Shown: positions 34,792 to 44,602, counted from the stretch's first letter. The stretch: DNA of 64,000 nucleotides from Hahella sp. KA22 (GCF_004135205.1 NZ_CP035490.1:1116001-1180000); one strand, 5' to 3'. The notes: generated by a model from the letters alone, not told the origin. Numbers and translations are program-made.

Positions 34792-35951
34792 TAGCGAATA
34801 GTCTCCATGGCGTGTTCGAGGAGTAGGCGGCGTGCGATGATGACGCGCATGATTTCGTTGGTTCCTTCCAGAATCTGGTGCACCCGGCTGTCGCGAACGA
34901 AGCGTTCCAGCGGATATTCCTTGATGTAGCCATAGCCGCCGTGGATTTGCAATGCGTCATTGCAGACCTTGAAGCCGGCGTCTGTCGCGAAGCGTTTGGC
35001 CATGGCGCTATAGGTGGAGGCTTCCGGGTGTTTGGAGTCCAGCTTGAACGCTGCGAGTCGCACCATCTGCCGGGCCGCCACCAAATCTGTGGCCATATCC
35101 GCCAGTTTGAATTGCAGCGCCTGAAAGTCGGACAGCTTGCGCCCGAACTGCTCTCGCTCCTGCATATAACGCTGTGCGGTTTCCAGCGCCGCCTGGGCGG
35201 TGCCGATGGAACAGGTTGCGATATTAATGCGACCGCCATCGAGTCCCATCATCGCAAATTTGAAGCCTTCGCCTTCCGCGCCAAGGCGGTTGGTCTGGGG
35301 AATACGCACATTATCGAATGTAATCGCGCGCGTGGGCTGACTGTTCCAGCCCATTTTGTCTTCCTTACGGCCGTAGGTGACGCCGGAGGCGTCAGCGGGC
35401 ACGACCAGCGCGGACACGCCTTTGGCGCCGGGTTCACCGGTGCGCGCCATCACCACCAGCACATCCGTGCTGCCAGCGCCGGAAATAAACATCTTGGAGC
35501 CGTTGATAACGTAGTCGGAGCCGTCTTTCTTCGCAGAGGTGCGCAAAGAGGCGGCGTCTGAACCTGCGTTGGGCTCAGTGAGGCAATAGGAAGCCAGCAG
35601 CTCGCCGGAGACCAATTTGGGCAGCCAGGCCTGACGCAGCTCATCATGGCCGAAGCTGGCGATCATCCAGGTGGCCATGTTGTGAATGGTCAGGTAAGCG
35701 GTGGTGGAGGTGCAGCCGCGTGACAGCTCTTCGAAGATGATCGAGCTGTCCAGACGGGGCAGGCCGAGGCCACCCCATTCCTCCGGGGTATACAGGGACA
35801 GAAAGCCCATTTCGCCGGCTTTGCGGATTGTCTCCACAGGGAAGTGGGCGGTGGCGTCCCACTCGGCGGCGTGGGGCGCCAGTTCTTTCTCGGCGAAGGC
35901 GCGGGCGCTGTCGCGGAAAGCAATTTGCTGTTCGGATAGTTCAAAATTCAC
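34791..35951 (-). CDS. Acyl-CoA dehydrogenase (probable isobutyryl-CoA dehydrogenase)
   Basis: FAD-dependent dehydrogenase of 386 residues oxidising isobutyryl-CoA to methacrylyl-CoA. It shows the family signatures SYCLTEPNAGSDAASL near residue 125, GSKMFISGAGSTDV, RKEDKMGWNSQPTRAITF, and the C-terminal LQIHGGYGYIKEYPLERFVRDSRVHQILEGTNEIMRVII with the catalytic Glu in EGTNEI. Substrate assignment rests on the neighbouring valine genes. Confidence 0.93.
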   Translation of the reverse strand: MNFELSEQQIAFRDSARAFAEKELAPHAAEWDATAHFPVETIRKAGEMGFLSLYTPEEWGGLGLPRLDSSIIFEELSRGCTSTTAYLTIHNMATWMIASFGHDELRQAWLPKLVSGELLASYCLTEPNAGSDAASLRTSAKKDGSDYVINGSKMFISGAGSTDVLVVMARTGEPGAKGVSALVVPADASGVTYGRKEDKMGWNSQPTRAITFDNVRIPQTNRLGAEGEGFKFAMMGLDGGRINIATCSIGTAQAALETAQRYMQEREQFGRKLSDFQALQFKLADMATDLVAARQMVRLAAFKLDSKHPEASTYSAMAKRFATDAGFKVCNDALQIHGGYGYIKEYPLERFVRDSRVHQILEGTNEIMRVIIARRLLLEHAMETIR

Positions 35952-35989
35952 GATACATACACTCTTAACAGTTGCCTATCACCGCATCC

Positions 35990-37486
35990 TTACCGCATTT
36001 GAATGGTCAGGTTCGGGCCTTGCACTTCTTCGCCGTGATGGAACCAACGGCTGATCACGGTTTTGGTCTCGGTGTAGAAACGCACCGCCTGTTTGCCGTA
36101 GGCATGCTGGTCGCCATAGAAAGAGTTGCGCCAGCCGGTGAAGGAGAAGAAGGGGAGAGGCACAGGGATAGGGATGTTGATGCCGACTTGTCCCACTTGC
36201 ACATTGCGCTGGAAGTGACGCGCCGCCCCGCCGGAGTTGGTGAACAGCGAGACGCCATTGCCGAAGGGGTTGTCGTTGATCAGCTTGAGGGCGTCGTCAA
36301 TGGTGTCCACTTGCATGGCGAGCAGCACTGGCCCGAAGATTTCCTCACGATAGATCGTCATATCCGGGGTGACTTTGCTGAACAGCGTTGGACCGACCCA
36401 GTTGCCTTCCGGGAAGTCAGGATGGGTGAAGCTGGAGCCGTCGAGAAGACATTCCGCGCCTTCTTCTTTCCCCTTGGCGAGCAGCCCCAATACGCGATCT
36501 CTGGAGCCGCGACTGATCAGCGGGCCGTAGCCTGCAGCTTCGTCGTTCCAGGCGCCGGGCTTCACTTCCGCCATAGAAGCTTTGAGTTCGTCCAGCCACT
36601 GTGCGGATTCGCCGACGAATACCGCGACGGAGATGGCCATGCAGCGTTGCCCAGCAGCGCCGACGGAGGCGCCGGTCAGATGCGAGATAACCTGTTTCTT
36701 GTCCGCATCCGGCATGATGACCATGTGGTTTTTGGCGCCGGTCATACATTGCACTCGCTTCAGGTGCTGTGTGCCGGTGCGATAGATATGCTGCCCGACA
36801 GGCGCTGAGCCGACGAAGGAGATGGCTTTGATATCTGGATGCGTCAGCAGCATGTCCACTTGTTCGCGATCGCCATGCAGGACTTGCAGCACACCTTTGG
36901 GGAAGCCCGCTTCGTCGAACAATTGCGCGATGCGCATTGGCGTCAAAGGGTCCTGCTCGGAAGGCTTAAGTACAAAAGTGTTGCCGCAGGCCAGCGCCAT
37001 GGGGAACATCCACAGGGGGATCATCGCCGGGAAATTGAACGGCGTGATGCCGGCGCAAACGCCAAGCGGATGCATGTAGGAGCTGGTATCGATATCCCGC
37101 GCCACGTTCTCAACGGTTTCGCCCATCATCATTGAAGGGATGTTGCAGGCATGTTCCACGACTTCAATGCCGCGCCATACGTCGCCTTTGGCGTCGGCGA
37201 AAATCTTTCCGGTTTCCTGGCTGAGAATTTCTGCGATTTCGTCCTGGTTCTGCTTGAGAAGTTGCACGAACTTCATCATCAGACGCGCCCTTTCGATGAC
37301 GGGGACGTCCTTCCAGGTTTCGAAGGCCTGTTTGGCGCTGGCCACCGCCCGGTTGACTTCGTCCGGAGTGGCGCAGGGAGTGTTGGCCAGATTTAGCTGC
37401 GTGGCCGGATTCAGGTTCGGGATGTGGCGGGTGGCTGCGCTTTCCGTAAATGAGCCGTCTATATATAACGGGACCCTGGTTTGCAT
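35990..37486 (-). CDS. mmsA: Methylmalonate-semialdehyde dehydrogenase (acylating)
   Basis: Converts methylmalonate semialdehyde to propionyl-CoA, the final valine-specific step. The 498-residue aldehyde dehydrogenase has [20 protein letters not shown] with the NAD-binding region, the catalytic Cys in GQRCMAIS near residue 285 and EIFGPVL near 382. The CoA-dependent MmsA type is indicated by [26 protein letters not shown] and [13 protein letters not shown]. First gene of the operon; a strong candidate operator lies upstream at 37661. Confidence 0.96.
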   Translation of the reverse strand: MQTRVPLYIDGSFTESAATRHIPNLNPATQLNLANTPCATPDEVNRAVASAKQAFETWKDVPVIERARLMMKFVQLLKQNQDEIAEILSQETGKIFADAKGDVWRGIEVVEHACNIPSMMMGETVENVARDIDTSSYMHPLGVCAGITPFNFPAMIPLWMFPMALACGNTFVLKPSEQDPLTPMRIAQLFDEAGFPKGVLQVLHGDREQVDMLLTHPDIKAISFVGSAPVGQHIYRTGTQHLKRVQCMTGAKNHMVIMPDADKKQVISHLTGASVGAAGQRCMAISVAVFVGESAQWLDELKASMAEVKPGAWNDEAAGYGPLISRGSRDRVLGLLAKGKEEGAECLLDGSSFTHPDFPEGNWVGPTLFSKVTPDMTIYREEIFGPVLLAMQVDTIDDALKLINDNPFGNGVSLFTNSGGAARHFQRNVQVGQVGINIPIPVPLPFFSFTGWRNSFYGDQHAYGKQAVRFYTETKTVISRWFHHGEEVQGPNLTIQMR

Positions 37487-37900
37487 TTTGGGACTCCTTG
37501 TAATCTTATTTTTATGGATAGAATGAGCCTGCTCTGGAAGATGTCACACTGTCTTCCTCTACGCTCTGAGCCTTGGCTCGCATAGGGCCATTCTAGACCT
37601 TATGGCGGCGCAACGGCATTGCAGAATCCACCACGGGAATTAGCCATAACCGCCAAGAGGTAACGTAAATGCGTTATTTAAAAAGAGAAAATCGTGTGGC
37701 TGTGGGCGCTAAACGGAATAGCCGGGAAACGTTTAAAGGAAGCGGCGGCAGCGCGAAGGGCCCGGAGTATGAGAGTAAACGCTGTTAAGTTTTTAGAGCT
37801 CCCAAGTAGTTGCATTTTGAGAGTGAAGGGGCGGTCTGGAGAAGTAAGGACAGCAACTGACATTGAGTCAGTTGCTTGAGTAATCTGGACGAGTGTCCGA
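37487..37900. other. 414-base region upstream of mmsA
   Basis: The stretch between mmsA and the small gene at 37901 holds the mmsA upstream region and an imperfect palindrome at 37661-37676. Short frames on both strands at 37678-37879 lack ribosome sites and resemble chance frames. Confidence 0.5.
37661..37676. promoter_or_regulatory. Candidate operator upstream of the valine operon
   Basis: TAACGTAAATGCGTTA is an interrupted palindrome (TAACG / CGTTA arms), 175 bases upstream of mmsA. ACGTTA/TAACGT half-sites occur in MerR-type LiuR operators of branched-chain amino-acid catabolism genes, which makes this a reasonable but unproven candidate. Confidence 0.3.
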
Positions 37901-38074
37901 TCAGGCGTCAGCGGTGGAGGAGGCTCCTGTGTCTCCCGCTTCGACGGTGGCTGCGTCGCGCTTTTCCTGCGCGCGCTTGATCATGTGGTTAAGTACGGTG
38001 CGAACAGTATAGGTTATGCCGAACAACGTCAGGGCCGCAGCTAGAGTTGATTCGATAGGCGCTTCCAATAACAT
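37901..38074 (-). CDS. 57-residue membrane protein
   Basis: A short frame with GGGAGA six bases before ATG 38074 encodes 57 residues: a hydrophobic segment (about 4-26, EAPIESTLAAALTLFGITYT), then a basic stretch (MIKRAQEKR) and an acidic Ala/Ser/Thr tail. The pattern fits a single-pass inner-membrane protein with a cytoplasmic tail. No family is recognised. A perfect 11-bp inverted repeat lies just upstream. Confidence 0.65.
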   Translation of the reverse strand: MLLEAPIESTLAAALTLFGITYTVRTVLNHMIKRAQEKRDAATVEAGDTGASSTADA

Positions 38075-38101
38075 GGTTTCTCCCGAGATTTAAGATGAAA
38101 A

Positions 38102-38139
38102 CTTTGGTTAGCGCACTGACTGCATCGAGCTAACCAAAG
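38102..38139. promoter_or_regulatory. Perfect 11-bp inverted repeat before the small membrane protein gene
   Basis: CTTTGGTTAGC and GCTAACCAAAG are separated by 16 bases, 28 bases upstream of the small gene's start. In the minus direction the repeat is followed by TTTTC, so it could be an attenuator or operator in the leader. No ligand or regulator is apparent. Confidence 0.5.
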
Positions 38140-38313
38140 CTTTCCTCCTGTGTGTTAGTGAAAATTTAACGTTCTCAAGGAGTAAACGGCTGTTCGAAAA
38201 AGCGGCCGCAGAATAACCAATTAGAGCGGGCGGTTCAAGGCGGAGCTTTGTTAAATTGTGCAAAGCTTGGCCTTTTTGATGCTTTTGTGTACAAGGATAA
38301 AAGTGGCAAGTTT

Positions 38314-39069
38314 ATGTTTTTTATGAAGAAATTCATTAGTTATTGGGCAATGCCGTTACCTCTTGCTTTGCTGATCTCATTTATTGCGCTAATGATGTTG
38401 ATCAGGGGACGCAGACGAAAATTGGCGCTGGGAATGCTCGGCGTGGTTTGGCTGGGATTGTTCACCATCAGCACCCCCTGGTTCTCTGACAAGGTGATGG
38501 AGCCGCTGGAGAGTCAGTATCCGCCCTACGCCGGTCAGGAGGTGCGCTATGTGGTGGTGCTGGGCGGTTATCATGAGACGGATTTGAGCCTTCCTATCAC
38601 CAGTTATATAGAGGGCGATGCGATATATCGCATTATTGAGGGAATACGGGTGGCTCTGCTTAATCCGGAGGCGAGGCTGCTGGTGTCCGGCTATGCGCGT
38701 ACGGACCCTCTCTCTAATGCGGAAGCCTACGCGAGATTGGCGGAGTCGCTGGGCTTTCCCCGTGAACGGATCGATCTGCAGGAAGATCCACGGGATACCC
38801 ATGAAGAGGCCCTGGCGGCGCAGGCGCGCATGGGGGATCAGCCTTTCGCGCTGGTGACCTCGGCTTATCATATGCCCCGGGCGATGCAGCTATTTGAAGG
38901 CGTGGGACTGCATCCTATTCCGGCGCCCACAGGACATACCATCAAACATCATCGGGAACTGGACTGGCGACGCTTTCGGCCGGCGCTTGGCGGACTGGCC
39001 GCGACACAGAAGGCCTGGCACGAGTATTTAGGCGCGTTGTGGGCCAATCTGGTCGCAAGCATAAATTGA
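38314..39069 (+). CDS. elyC: ElyC/YdcF-family envelope biogenesis protein
   Basis: From ATG 38314 (ATG 38323 also possible) the protein has about 251 residues. Two membrane segments near the N-terminus carry the MPLPLALLIS motif typical of ElyC, followed by the DUF218 domain with VVVLGGYHE, YARTDPLSNAEAYA, DTHEEALAAQA, VTSAYHMPRAMQLFEGVG and TGHTIKHH. ElyC in E. coli affects peptidoglycan and lipid-carrier recycling at low temperature. Its frame extends back to 38248 without a better start. Confidence 0.9.
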   Translation: MFFMKKFISYWAMPLPLALLISFIALMMLIRGRRRKLALGMLGVVWLGLFTISTPWFSDKVMEPLESQYPPYAGQEVRYVVVLGGYHETDLSLPITSYIEGDAIYRIIEGIRVALLNPEARLLVSGYARTDPLSNAEAYARLAESLGFPRERIDLQEDPRDTHEEALAAQARMGDQPFALVTSAYHMPRAMQLFEGVGLHPIPAPTGHTIKHHRELDWRRFRPALGGLAATQKAWHEYLGALWANLVASIN

Positions 39070-39192
39070 AATGGATCAAAAAACGGGTGTGTCTCCCGAC
39101 GCACCGTGGCGGCGATGCTATGCTTAAAACATTCTCGCTTTGAAGATGTTGACGCACGCTTCCTACTAGATTTCAAACTGAGCTGAAGACTG

Positions 39193-40842
39193 ATGTTTAA
39201 CAGGGAATATCGCAACGCACGCTTCCTGATAGTGGACGGCAATACCCAATTGCGTCTGGCTCTGGAGAAAATGCTGAAATCATTCGGCGCCTGGTACATA
39301 GATATGGCGGCGGATGGCGATGAGGCTATCAACAAGTGCGAGCATGGACTGTTCGACGTCGTCATCTGTGACTACCAGCTTTCGGGCAGAAATGGCCAGC
39401 ATGTTCTGGAAGAGCTGCGGGAGCGCAAAATTCTGCGTTACACCTCCTTGTTTGTCATGATGTCGGCGGAAACCACCCGGGAAATGGTGCTCGCGGCCAT
39501 TGACCATCAACCTGACGCTTACATCAACAAGCCGATTACTTCCGATGTCCTGAAGCAGCGTCTGGATAACCTGCTGGTGGACAACGAGGTGTTATACGAG
39601 TTGAAGCACGCCATTGATATGGAGCGCTGGAGCGAAGCGATTTCCCGCTGTGAAGAAAAAATCGCCCGCGGCAGCAAATATCTGCGCTGGTGTGAAAAAA
39701 CCGTGGCGGAGCTGTACTTCCAGACCGGCGCGCTCAATGAGGCGCTGCGGGTGTATCAACAGGTGCTGTCGGAGCGCACGCTGATCTGGGCGCAGGTCGG
39801 GGTGGCCAGAGTCTATATCGCCCAGGCGGATTACGACTTAGCGGAAGAATTACTGCGCAAGGTGGTGGAGGCGGCGCCAAACTGTCTGGTGGCCTATGAT
39901 TTGCTGGCGCGGGTGTTGGTGGACACGCATCGGGGTAAAGAAGCGCAGGAATGGCTGGTGGATGCGGTGGGTTTATCGCCGACGGCCATCCTCAGACATG
40001 CCAGGCTGGGGGATATCGCCTGGGAAAATCAGGATGTGGACTGCGCAGTGGAGGCGTTTCGTAATGCTGTTGAGCTGGGACGCAAAAGCATCTTCGATCG
40101 GCTCGACAACCATCTGGGATTTTCCCGTAGTCTCTGTGAACGCGCCGGCGCGCAACCAAAAGTCATGCGTGAAGCGGCGCTGCAGGAAACCTTTGAAGTT
40201 CTGCGCAATATGGACGAGCGCTTTGTCATGAACGACACCGCTCGTTTTCAATATGAAGTGGTGGCGGCGAAGGCCTGTTGCATGCTGAAGCATGAAGAGG
40301 AGCGGGACGAGCGACTGGCGCAAGCGGAGACCCTGTATCAATCTGTTGGATTCAACCTGCCTAGCTCACGGGTCATGGAGTACGCTCAGGTGCTGCTGGC
40401 CAGTGGTAAAGATCTGGAGGCTGAGTTCATTCTGTCGCAATTATCCTTGATGCACGGGGATGAGCCTGAGCTGCAAAAACGAATTGAAGAAATGCGCGAC
40501 GAGCCGGTCAGTCCGGCGGCGCGCCAAAAAGCGGCGGAATTGAACAAACAGGGGATTAGACTGGCCGAACAGGAGGACTTTAAAGGCGCTGTCGCGGCCT
40601 TTAACGAGGCGCTGGAGTATTCCGCCAGACATCCCGCCTTAAACCTGAATCTGGCTCAGGTATTGTTGAAGCAGCTGAGTTCCTCTCCCGGCGACGGCGC
40701 AGCGCGTAGAGCCTGCGCCGCCTGTTTTGACCGGATTGTGCATATCAAGCCCACGCACAAGCAATATCCCCGTTTTCAACACTTGCGCACTAAATTCGAT
40801 GGCGCCCATGGCGGCGGCGTCGAGGCGCATAGCGCGGGATAA
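39193..40842 (+). CDS. Response-regulator receiver protein with TPR output
   Basis: The 549-residue protein has an N-terminal receiver domain with phosphoacceptor Asp60 in VVICDYQLSGRNG and Lys in INKPIT near residue 114; the usual first acid pair is reduced to VDGN, which may change metal binding. Residues about 125-545 form tetratricopeptide-like helical repeats (NEALRVYQQVLSERTLIWAQVGVARVYIAQADYDLAEELL and others), a protein-interaction output rather than DNA binding. Its partner kinase and target are unknown. Confidence 0.88.
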   Translation: MFNREYRNARFLIVDGNTQLRLALEKMLKSFGAWYIDMAADGDEAINKCEHGLFDVVICDYQLSGRNGQHVLEELRERKILRYTSLFVMMSAETTREMVLAAIDHQPDAYINKPITSDVLKQRLDNLLVDNEVLYELKHAIDMERWSEAISRCEEKIARGSKYLRWCEKTVAELYFQTGALNEALRVYQQVLSERTLIWAQVGVARVYIAQADYDLAEELLRKVVEAAPNCLVAYDLLARVLVDTHRGKEAQEWLVDAVGLSPTAILRHARLGDIAWENQDVDCAVEAFRNAVELGRKSIFDRLDNHLGFSRSLCERAGAQPKVMREAALQETFEVLRNMDERFVMNDTARFQYEVVAAKACCMLKHEEERDERLAQAETLYQSVGFNLPSSRVMEYAQVLLASGKDLEAEFILSQLSLMHGDEPELQKRIEEMRDEPVSPAARQKAAELNKQGIRLAEQEDFKGAVAAFNEALEYSARHPALNLNLAQVLLKQLSSSPGDGAARRACAACFDRIVHIKPTHKQYPRFQHLRTKFDGAHGGGVEAHSAG

Positions 40843-40858
40843 CCATCGGCCGTTGCGC

Positions 40859-41860
40859 TCAGATCCAGCCTCGTAAATGCTGCTCACAGAGTTCCTGTAA
40901 CAGTTCGATATGCTCCGGCTCGGCATTTAAGGCGGGGATATAATGAAAATCCTTGCCGCCAGCCTGTTCATACAGCCCCCGGTTTTCTTCTTCGATTTCC
41001 TCCAGCGTCTCCAGGCAATCTGCGGAGAAGCCGGGGCAGATGACGTCCAAGGCTTCGCAGCCGTTGGCGCCCAGCTCGGTAACGGTGGCGTCGGTGTAAG
41101 GCTTCAGCCACTCTGCCGTTCCCACTCGGGATTGAAAGCTCATCAGCCATTGGGATTCATCCAGCTTCAACGCTCTGGCTACGGCAAGGGCGGTTTCCTC
41201 AGCATCACGACGGTAAGGATCGCCCTTTTCCACGTAGGCTTTGGGCAGCCCGTGAAAGGAGAACAATAATTTGCCCTGACGACCTCGCACCCGCCAGTGG
41301 GCGCGCACGCTATCCACCAGGGATGAGATATAGGCGGGATGATTGTGATAGCGCTTCACGAAGCGAAGCTCCGGAATATCGCGCATCTTCGCCAGGGCCT
41401 GAGCCAGAGCGTCAAAGCTGGCGGCAGTGGTGGTGGCGGAGTATTGCGGATACAAGGGCAGCACAAGTACCTTTTCGATGCCCTGGCGTTGCAGCGCCGC
41501 GAGCTTGTCCGGCAGGGATGGCGCGCCATAGGTCATGGCGAAATCCACCAGCACACGGGCGCCCAGCTCTTGTCCCAATGCGTTTTGCAGTCCGCAGGCC
41601 TGTTGTTGCGTGATGGTTTTGATTGGCGAGCCCTTGGGCGTCCAGATTTTGCGATAGTTGGGAATGAGTTTTCTGGGGCGCAAACGGAGAATGACCAGAT
41701 TCAGGATCGCCCACCAGATCAGGCGCGGGACCTCGATCACTCTGGGATCGCTGAGGAACTGCTTCAGGTAACGGCGTATGGCGGGGGCGTCTGGGGCGTC
41801 CGGCGTGCCCAGGTTGACAAGCAGCACGGCGCTCCGGGTGTTATCGGGACTAATGATCAT
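40859..41860 (-). CDS. hemH: Ferrochelatase
   Basis: Inserts iron into protoporphyrin IX in the last step of haem synthesis. The 333-residue protein has AVLLVNLGTPDAPDAPAIRRYLKQFLSDPRV at the start, LLFSFHGLPKAYVEKGDPY with the catalytic His, FQSRVGTAEWLKPYTD, and the VICPGFSADCLETLEEIEEENR segment near the end with the second metal-side residues. Length matches bacterial HemH. hemB lies 6.5 kb away and belongs to the same pathway. Confidence 0.96.
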   Translation of the reverse strand: MIISPDNTRSAVLLVNLGTPDAPDAPAIRRYLKQFLSDPRVIEVPRLIWWAILNLVILRLRPRKLIPNYRKIWTPKGSPIKTITQQQACGLQNALGQELGARVLVDFAMTYGAPSLPDKLAALQRQGIEKVLVLPLYPQYSATTTAASFDALAQALAKMRDIPELRFVKRYHNHPAYISSLVDSVRAHWRVRGRQGKLLFSFHGLPKAYVEKGDPYRRDAEETALAVARALKLDESQWLMSFQSRVGTAEWLKPYTDATVTELGANGCEALDVICPGFSADCLETLEEIEEENRGLYEQAGGKDFHYIPALNAEPEHIELLQELCEQHLRGWI

Positions 41861-42159
41861 TCAGATAGGCATTCCAGCTAAGGGATATTAATTTTATATC
41901 GGGAGAGCGCTTTGAAAACTGCAATGCGTCAATGCAAGCGCGCAGTTTGAATATTTACAATTGCGATCCCGAGTGTATGGCGTTGAATTATAGCGCCTTC
42001 GCAGAACGAAATGTGTCTACGCTTCCCATGCGCGGACGGATCATTTTCGACGTCCAGACAACCGTTCAAGCATAAGTTTTTGGCGGCTGGTGGGCGGCGA
42101 GCGACCTATGCTATAAAGGCTTGACAAAAATTCCAACACTCCAAGAAGGAGAATTACTG
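41861..42159. other. Divergent promoter region, hemH and cytochrome c gene
   Basis: The region holds upstream sequence of hemH and the cytochrome gene, including an imperfect hairpin (AAACTGC / GCAGTTT around 41918-41950). TGCTATAAAG near 42109-42118 looks like an extended -10 for the cytochrome gene. Confidence 0.45.
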
Positions 42160-42483
42160 ATGAGAGTAGCCAAGAAAGTCCCTTTAATCCTGGCCGGCAT
42201 GGCTTCCATACTGCTTTCCGTGTCCGCACACGCGGCGGACGCAGCAGCGGGCAAAGCCAAGTCTGCAGTCTGCGCGGCATGCCACGGCGCGGACGGCAAG
42301 GCCGTTATCCCAACTTATCCCAACCTGGCGGGCCAGAACGAGCAGTATCTGGTGGAGGCGTTGAAAGCCTACCGCAGCAAAAACCGTAATGGCGGTCAGG
42401 CGGTTATCATGCAAGGTCAGGCGGCGGCGCTGTCTGACGACGATATCGCCAACTTGGCTGCGTATTTCTCCGGCCTGAAGTAA
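42160..42483 (+). CDS. Small periplasmic cytochrome c (c553/c4-like)
   Basis: From ATG 42160 (AAGAAGGAG upstream) the protein has 107 residues with a Sec signal ([18 protein letters not shown], cleavage after AHA) and one haem-binding CAACH motif near residue 43, and a Met ligand candidate in [27 protein letters not shown]. One-haem class I cytochromes of this kind carry electrons to terminal oxidases or peroxidases. An in-frame start at 42121 is rejected because it would precede the ribosome site. Confidence 0.9.
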   Translation: MRVAKKVPLILAGMASILLSVSAHAADAAAGKAKSAVCAACHGADGKAVIPTYPNLAGQNEQYLVEALKAYRSKNRNGGQAVIMQGQAAALSDDDIANLAAYFSGLK

Positions 42484-42494
42484 CCTGACCTTTC

Positions 42495-42520
42495 GCGCAG
42501 CCGCGGATCAACGGCTGCGC
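42495..42520 (+). terminator. GC-rich hairpin after the cytochrome gene
   Basis: GCGCAGCCG / CGGCTGCGC with an 8-base loop lies 12 bases after the stop. The following bases (TTGTCC) are a weak T-tract. Confidence 0.5.
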
Positions 42521-42689
42521 TTGTCCCGCTCCAACCACTTTCAAGTCCCAGATTTCCGCCGCTTTTCCTTCGTTCTCCCATATATCTTCACGGTTCAGGC
42601 GCTTTCCTTTCTTGAGCTTGTCTTTACGCCATGGATAATTAGCGCCGTTACGCTGATTATCGCTGCCAAAGGAGTTAAAACAGGGCGTT

Positions 42690-43517
42690 ATGACAGAACA
42701 GACAGTCAGACAGCAAACCGATGTGACGGCAGCCGATTTTGATTCCGGGGAATATATGCCTATCAAGGGCGAGCGTCCTATCGTCGCCAGGGCCCGTGAA
42801 TTTTCCAGCGGATATCGGGTTACGCCGCATAAACACGAGTGTTGCCAGCTTATTTTCGCCACGTCTGGCGTGATGGAGCTGGTCACCGACGAGGGGGTAT
42901 GGCTGATACCCCCGCAACGGGCGGTGTGGATGCCGCCCAATGTGGAGCATGGCATGCGCGCCCGTGGCGACGTGTCCCTGCGCACTATGTACATCCAGCC
43001 CCATGCCTGTCCCGTGAGCTTTCCGCAAAAGCCGCGCACGCTGCAGATATCGCCGTTGCTGAGGGAGTTGATCATTCGCGCGATGCGAGTTCCCAGCAAT
43101 TACGACGAAGGTGGTCGGGATGGCCGTATTATGTCCTTGATTTTGGAGGAAATTGAATGGTCTGATGAGCGCCCGTTACGACTTCCCGCCACCCGCGATT
43201 CCCGCTTGCAGAACCTGTGTCGGGCTATCCTGGCCAACCCGGCTGATCCGCGCGAGCTGAAAGATTGGTCGACTGTAATCGGGGCGTCCGAACGTACGCT
43301 TTCCCGTTTGTTTCGCAATGAGCTGGGCGTGTCTTATCAATACTGGCGCCAGCAAGTCGCCGCGCTCAACGCAATCCCCCGTCTCGCCGCCGGCGACCCG
43401 GTGACACTGATCGCTGCGGATCTTGGCTACGAAACGCCGGGCGCCTTTTCCGCTATGTTTCGACGCATTATGGGCGTCGCTCCCAGTCTTTATTTTCAGC
43501 GCCAACCAGAAAGCTGA
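42690..43517 (+). CDS. AraC-family regulator with cupin sensor domain
   Basis: The 275-residue protein has an N-terminal cupin-like ligand domain (YRVTPHKHECCQLIFATSGVMELVTDEGVWLIPPQRAVWMPP) and a C-terminal AraC DNA-binding domain with two helix-turn-helix motifs (LKDWSTVIGASERTLSRLFRNE and TLIAADLGYETPGAFSAMFRRIMGVAP). It precedes a transporter and three metabolic genes on the same strand and is a likely regulator of them. The inducer is unknown. Confidence 0.9.
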   Translation: MTEQTVRQQTDVTAADFDSGEYMPIKGERPIVARAREFSSGYRVTPHKHECCQLIFATSGVMELVTDEGVWLIPPQRAVWMPPNVEHGMRARGDVSLRTMYIQPHACPVSFPQKPRTLQISPLLRELIIRAMRVPSNYDEGGRDGRIMSLILEEIEWSDERPLRLPATRDSRLQNLCRAILANPADPRELKDWSTVIGASERTLSRLFRNELGVSYQYWRQQVAALNAIPRLAAGDPVTLIAADLGYETPGAFSAMFRRIMGVAPSLYFQRQPES

Positions 43518-43651
43518 CTTTTTATTAGGTTTGTCCGGTTCGGCGTAAACATTGGCTTCTCTCAGGAAGTAGGGCGGGCTGCACAGGCGTAGGATGCAAA
43601 TCATCGGCCTGCGCAGATCAGGTCCCCCGATAGTCTTTCTGAGAGTAAGCC

Positions 43652-44572
43652 ATGGCCGCTGTTGCTTCCCGCGATCGCAAGCGTTATCTGACGCTCATCC
43701 TTATCTCAACCTTTCTGTTTGGATCTTCCTTTCCAGCCACCAAGGCGGTGCTGACGGAGGTTTCGCCGTTGTGGGCGGTGTGTCTGCGTTTTCTGGCGGC
43801 GGCGTTGTCCATCACGCCATTGCTGATCTGGCGGGGAGACTTCGGCGGGCGCTTAAAGCTCAAACCCGTGGTCTGGGGACAGGTGATCGTCATTGGTCTT
43901 TTGCAAACCACTGGCTCTATGGCCTTCCTCAATTTAGGGCTGCAATCCATCGCGCCGCCTAAGGCCGCGATATTAATGGCTTGCGCGCCGCTGATCGTCG
44001 CTGTCATGGCCCGGCTTATCCTGCGCGAAACGGTATTTGCGTTGGCGTACGCCGGCATGGGAGTAGCTCTGTTTGGCGTAGCGCTGTGCCTGGGACTCGA
44101 CAGTATCGGAAGCAGCGCCTTAGGCGTTGGCGAACTGCTGGTCATATGCGGCGCGTTTTGTTGGGCGGCGGCGACGGTAGCGATCAAGAAGTTCGCGCCT
44201 GAACTCGACGTCTGGGCGCTGTCTTTTTGGCAGATGTTAATCGGGGCGATCGCGTTGGCGCTGATCGCCTTACTGAATGGAGAACCATTTGGCGCTCCGG
44301 TCAGTTTGTCTGTCTGGGGCGCATTTGCGTGGCTCGCCATTCCGGCGACCACCGGAGCGATGGGGCTTTGGTTTCAGGTTTTGCGGCTGGGCAGCGCTGT
44401 GCACGCCAGCGGCTTTTTGTTCCTGTCTCCTTTGTTCGCCACCTTAATTACTTTCGCTCTTACAGGAAACCTGCTCACTATGCGGGAAATCGCAGGAGGC
44501 GTGTTAATTGGAGCCGGCATATATCTGGCCTCGCTGCCGCAACGCGGCGAGGCGTCGGCATCCTGTACCTGA
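43652..44572 (+). CDS. EamA/DMT-family transporter
   Basis: The 306-residue protein has ten membrane segments arranged as two EamA repeats of five (first beginning LTLILISTFLFGSSFPATKAVL, second beginning GVGELLVICGAFCWAAATVAIKKFAPELD). DMT transporters export or import small metabolites. The operon context suggests movement of the substrate or product of the following enzymes. AGAGTAAG precedes ATG. Confidence 0.92.
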   Translation: MAAVASRDRKRYLTLILISTFLFGSSFPATKAVLTEVSPLWAVCLRFLAAALSITPLLIWRGDFGGRLKLKPVVWGQVIVIGLLQTTGSMAFLNLGLQSIAPPKAAILMACAPLIVAVMARLILRETVFALAYAGMGVALFGVALCLGLDSIGSSALGVGELLVICGAFCWAAATVAIKKFAPELDVWALSFWQMLIGAIALALIALLNGEPFGAPVSLSVWGAFAWLAIPATTGAMGLWFQVLRLGSAVHASGFLFLSPLFATLITFALTGNLLTMREIAGGVLIGAGIYLASLPQRGEASASCT

Positions 44573-44602
44573 TTAATCATTGCTTTGTATGGAATCTGAA
44601 AA

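Noticed and set aside
37678-37879. Overlapping short frames on both strands upstream of the small gene
   Set aside because: No ribosome site, and both strands are open, which suggests chance.
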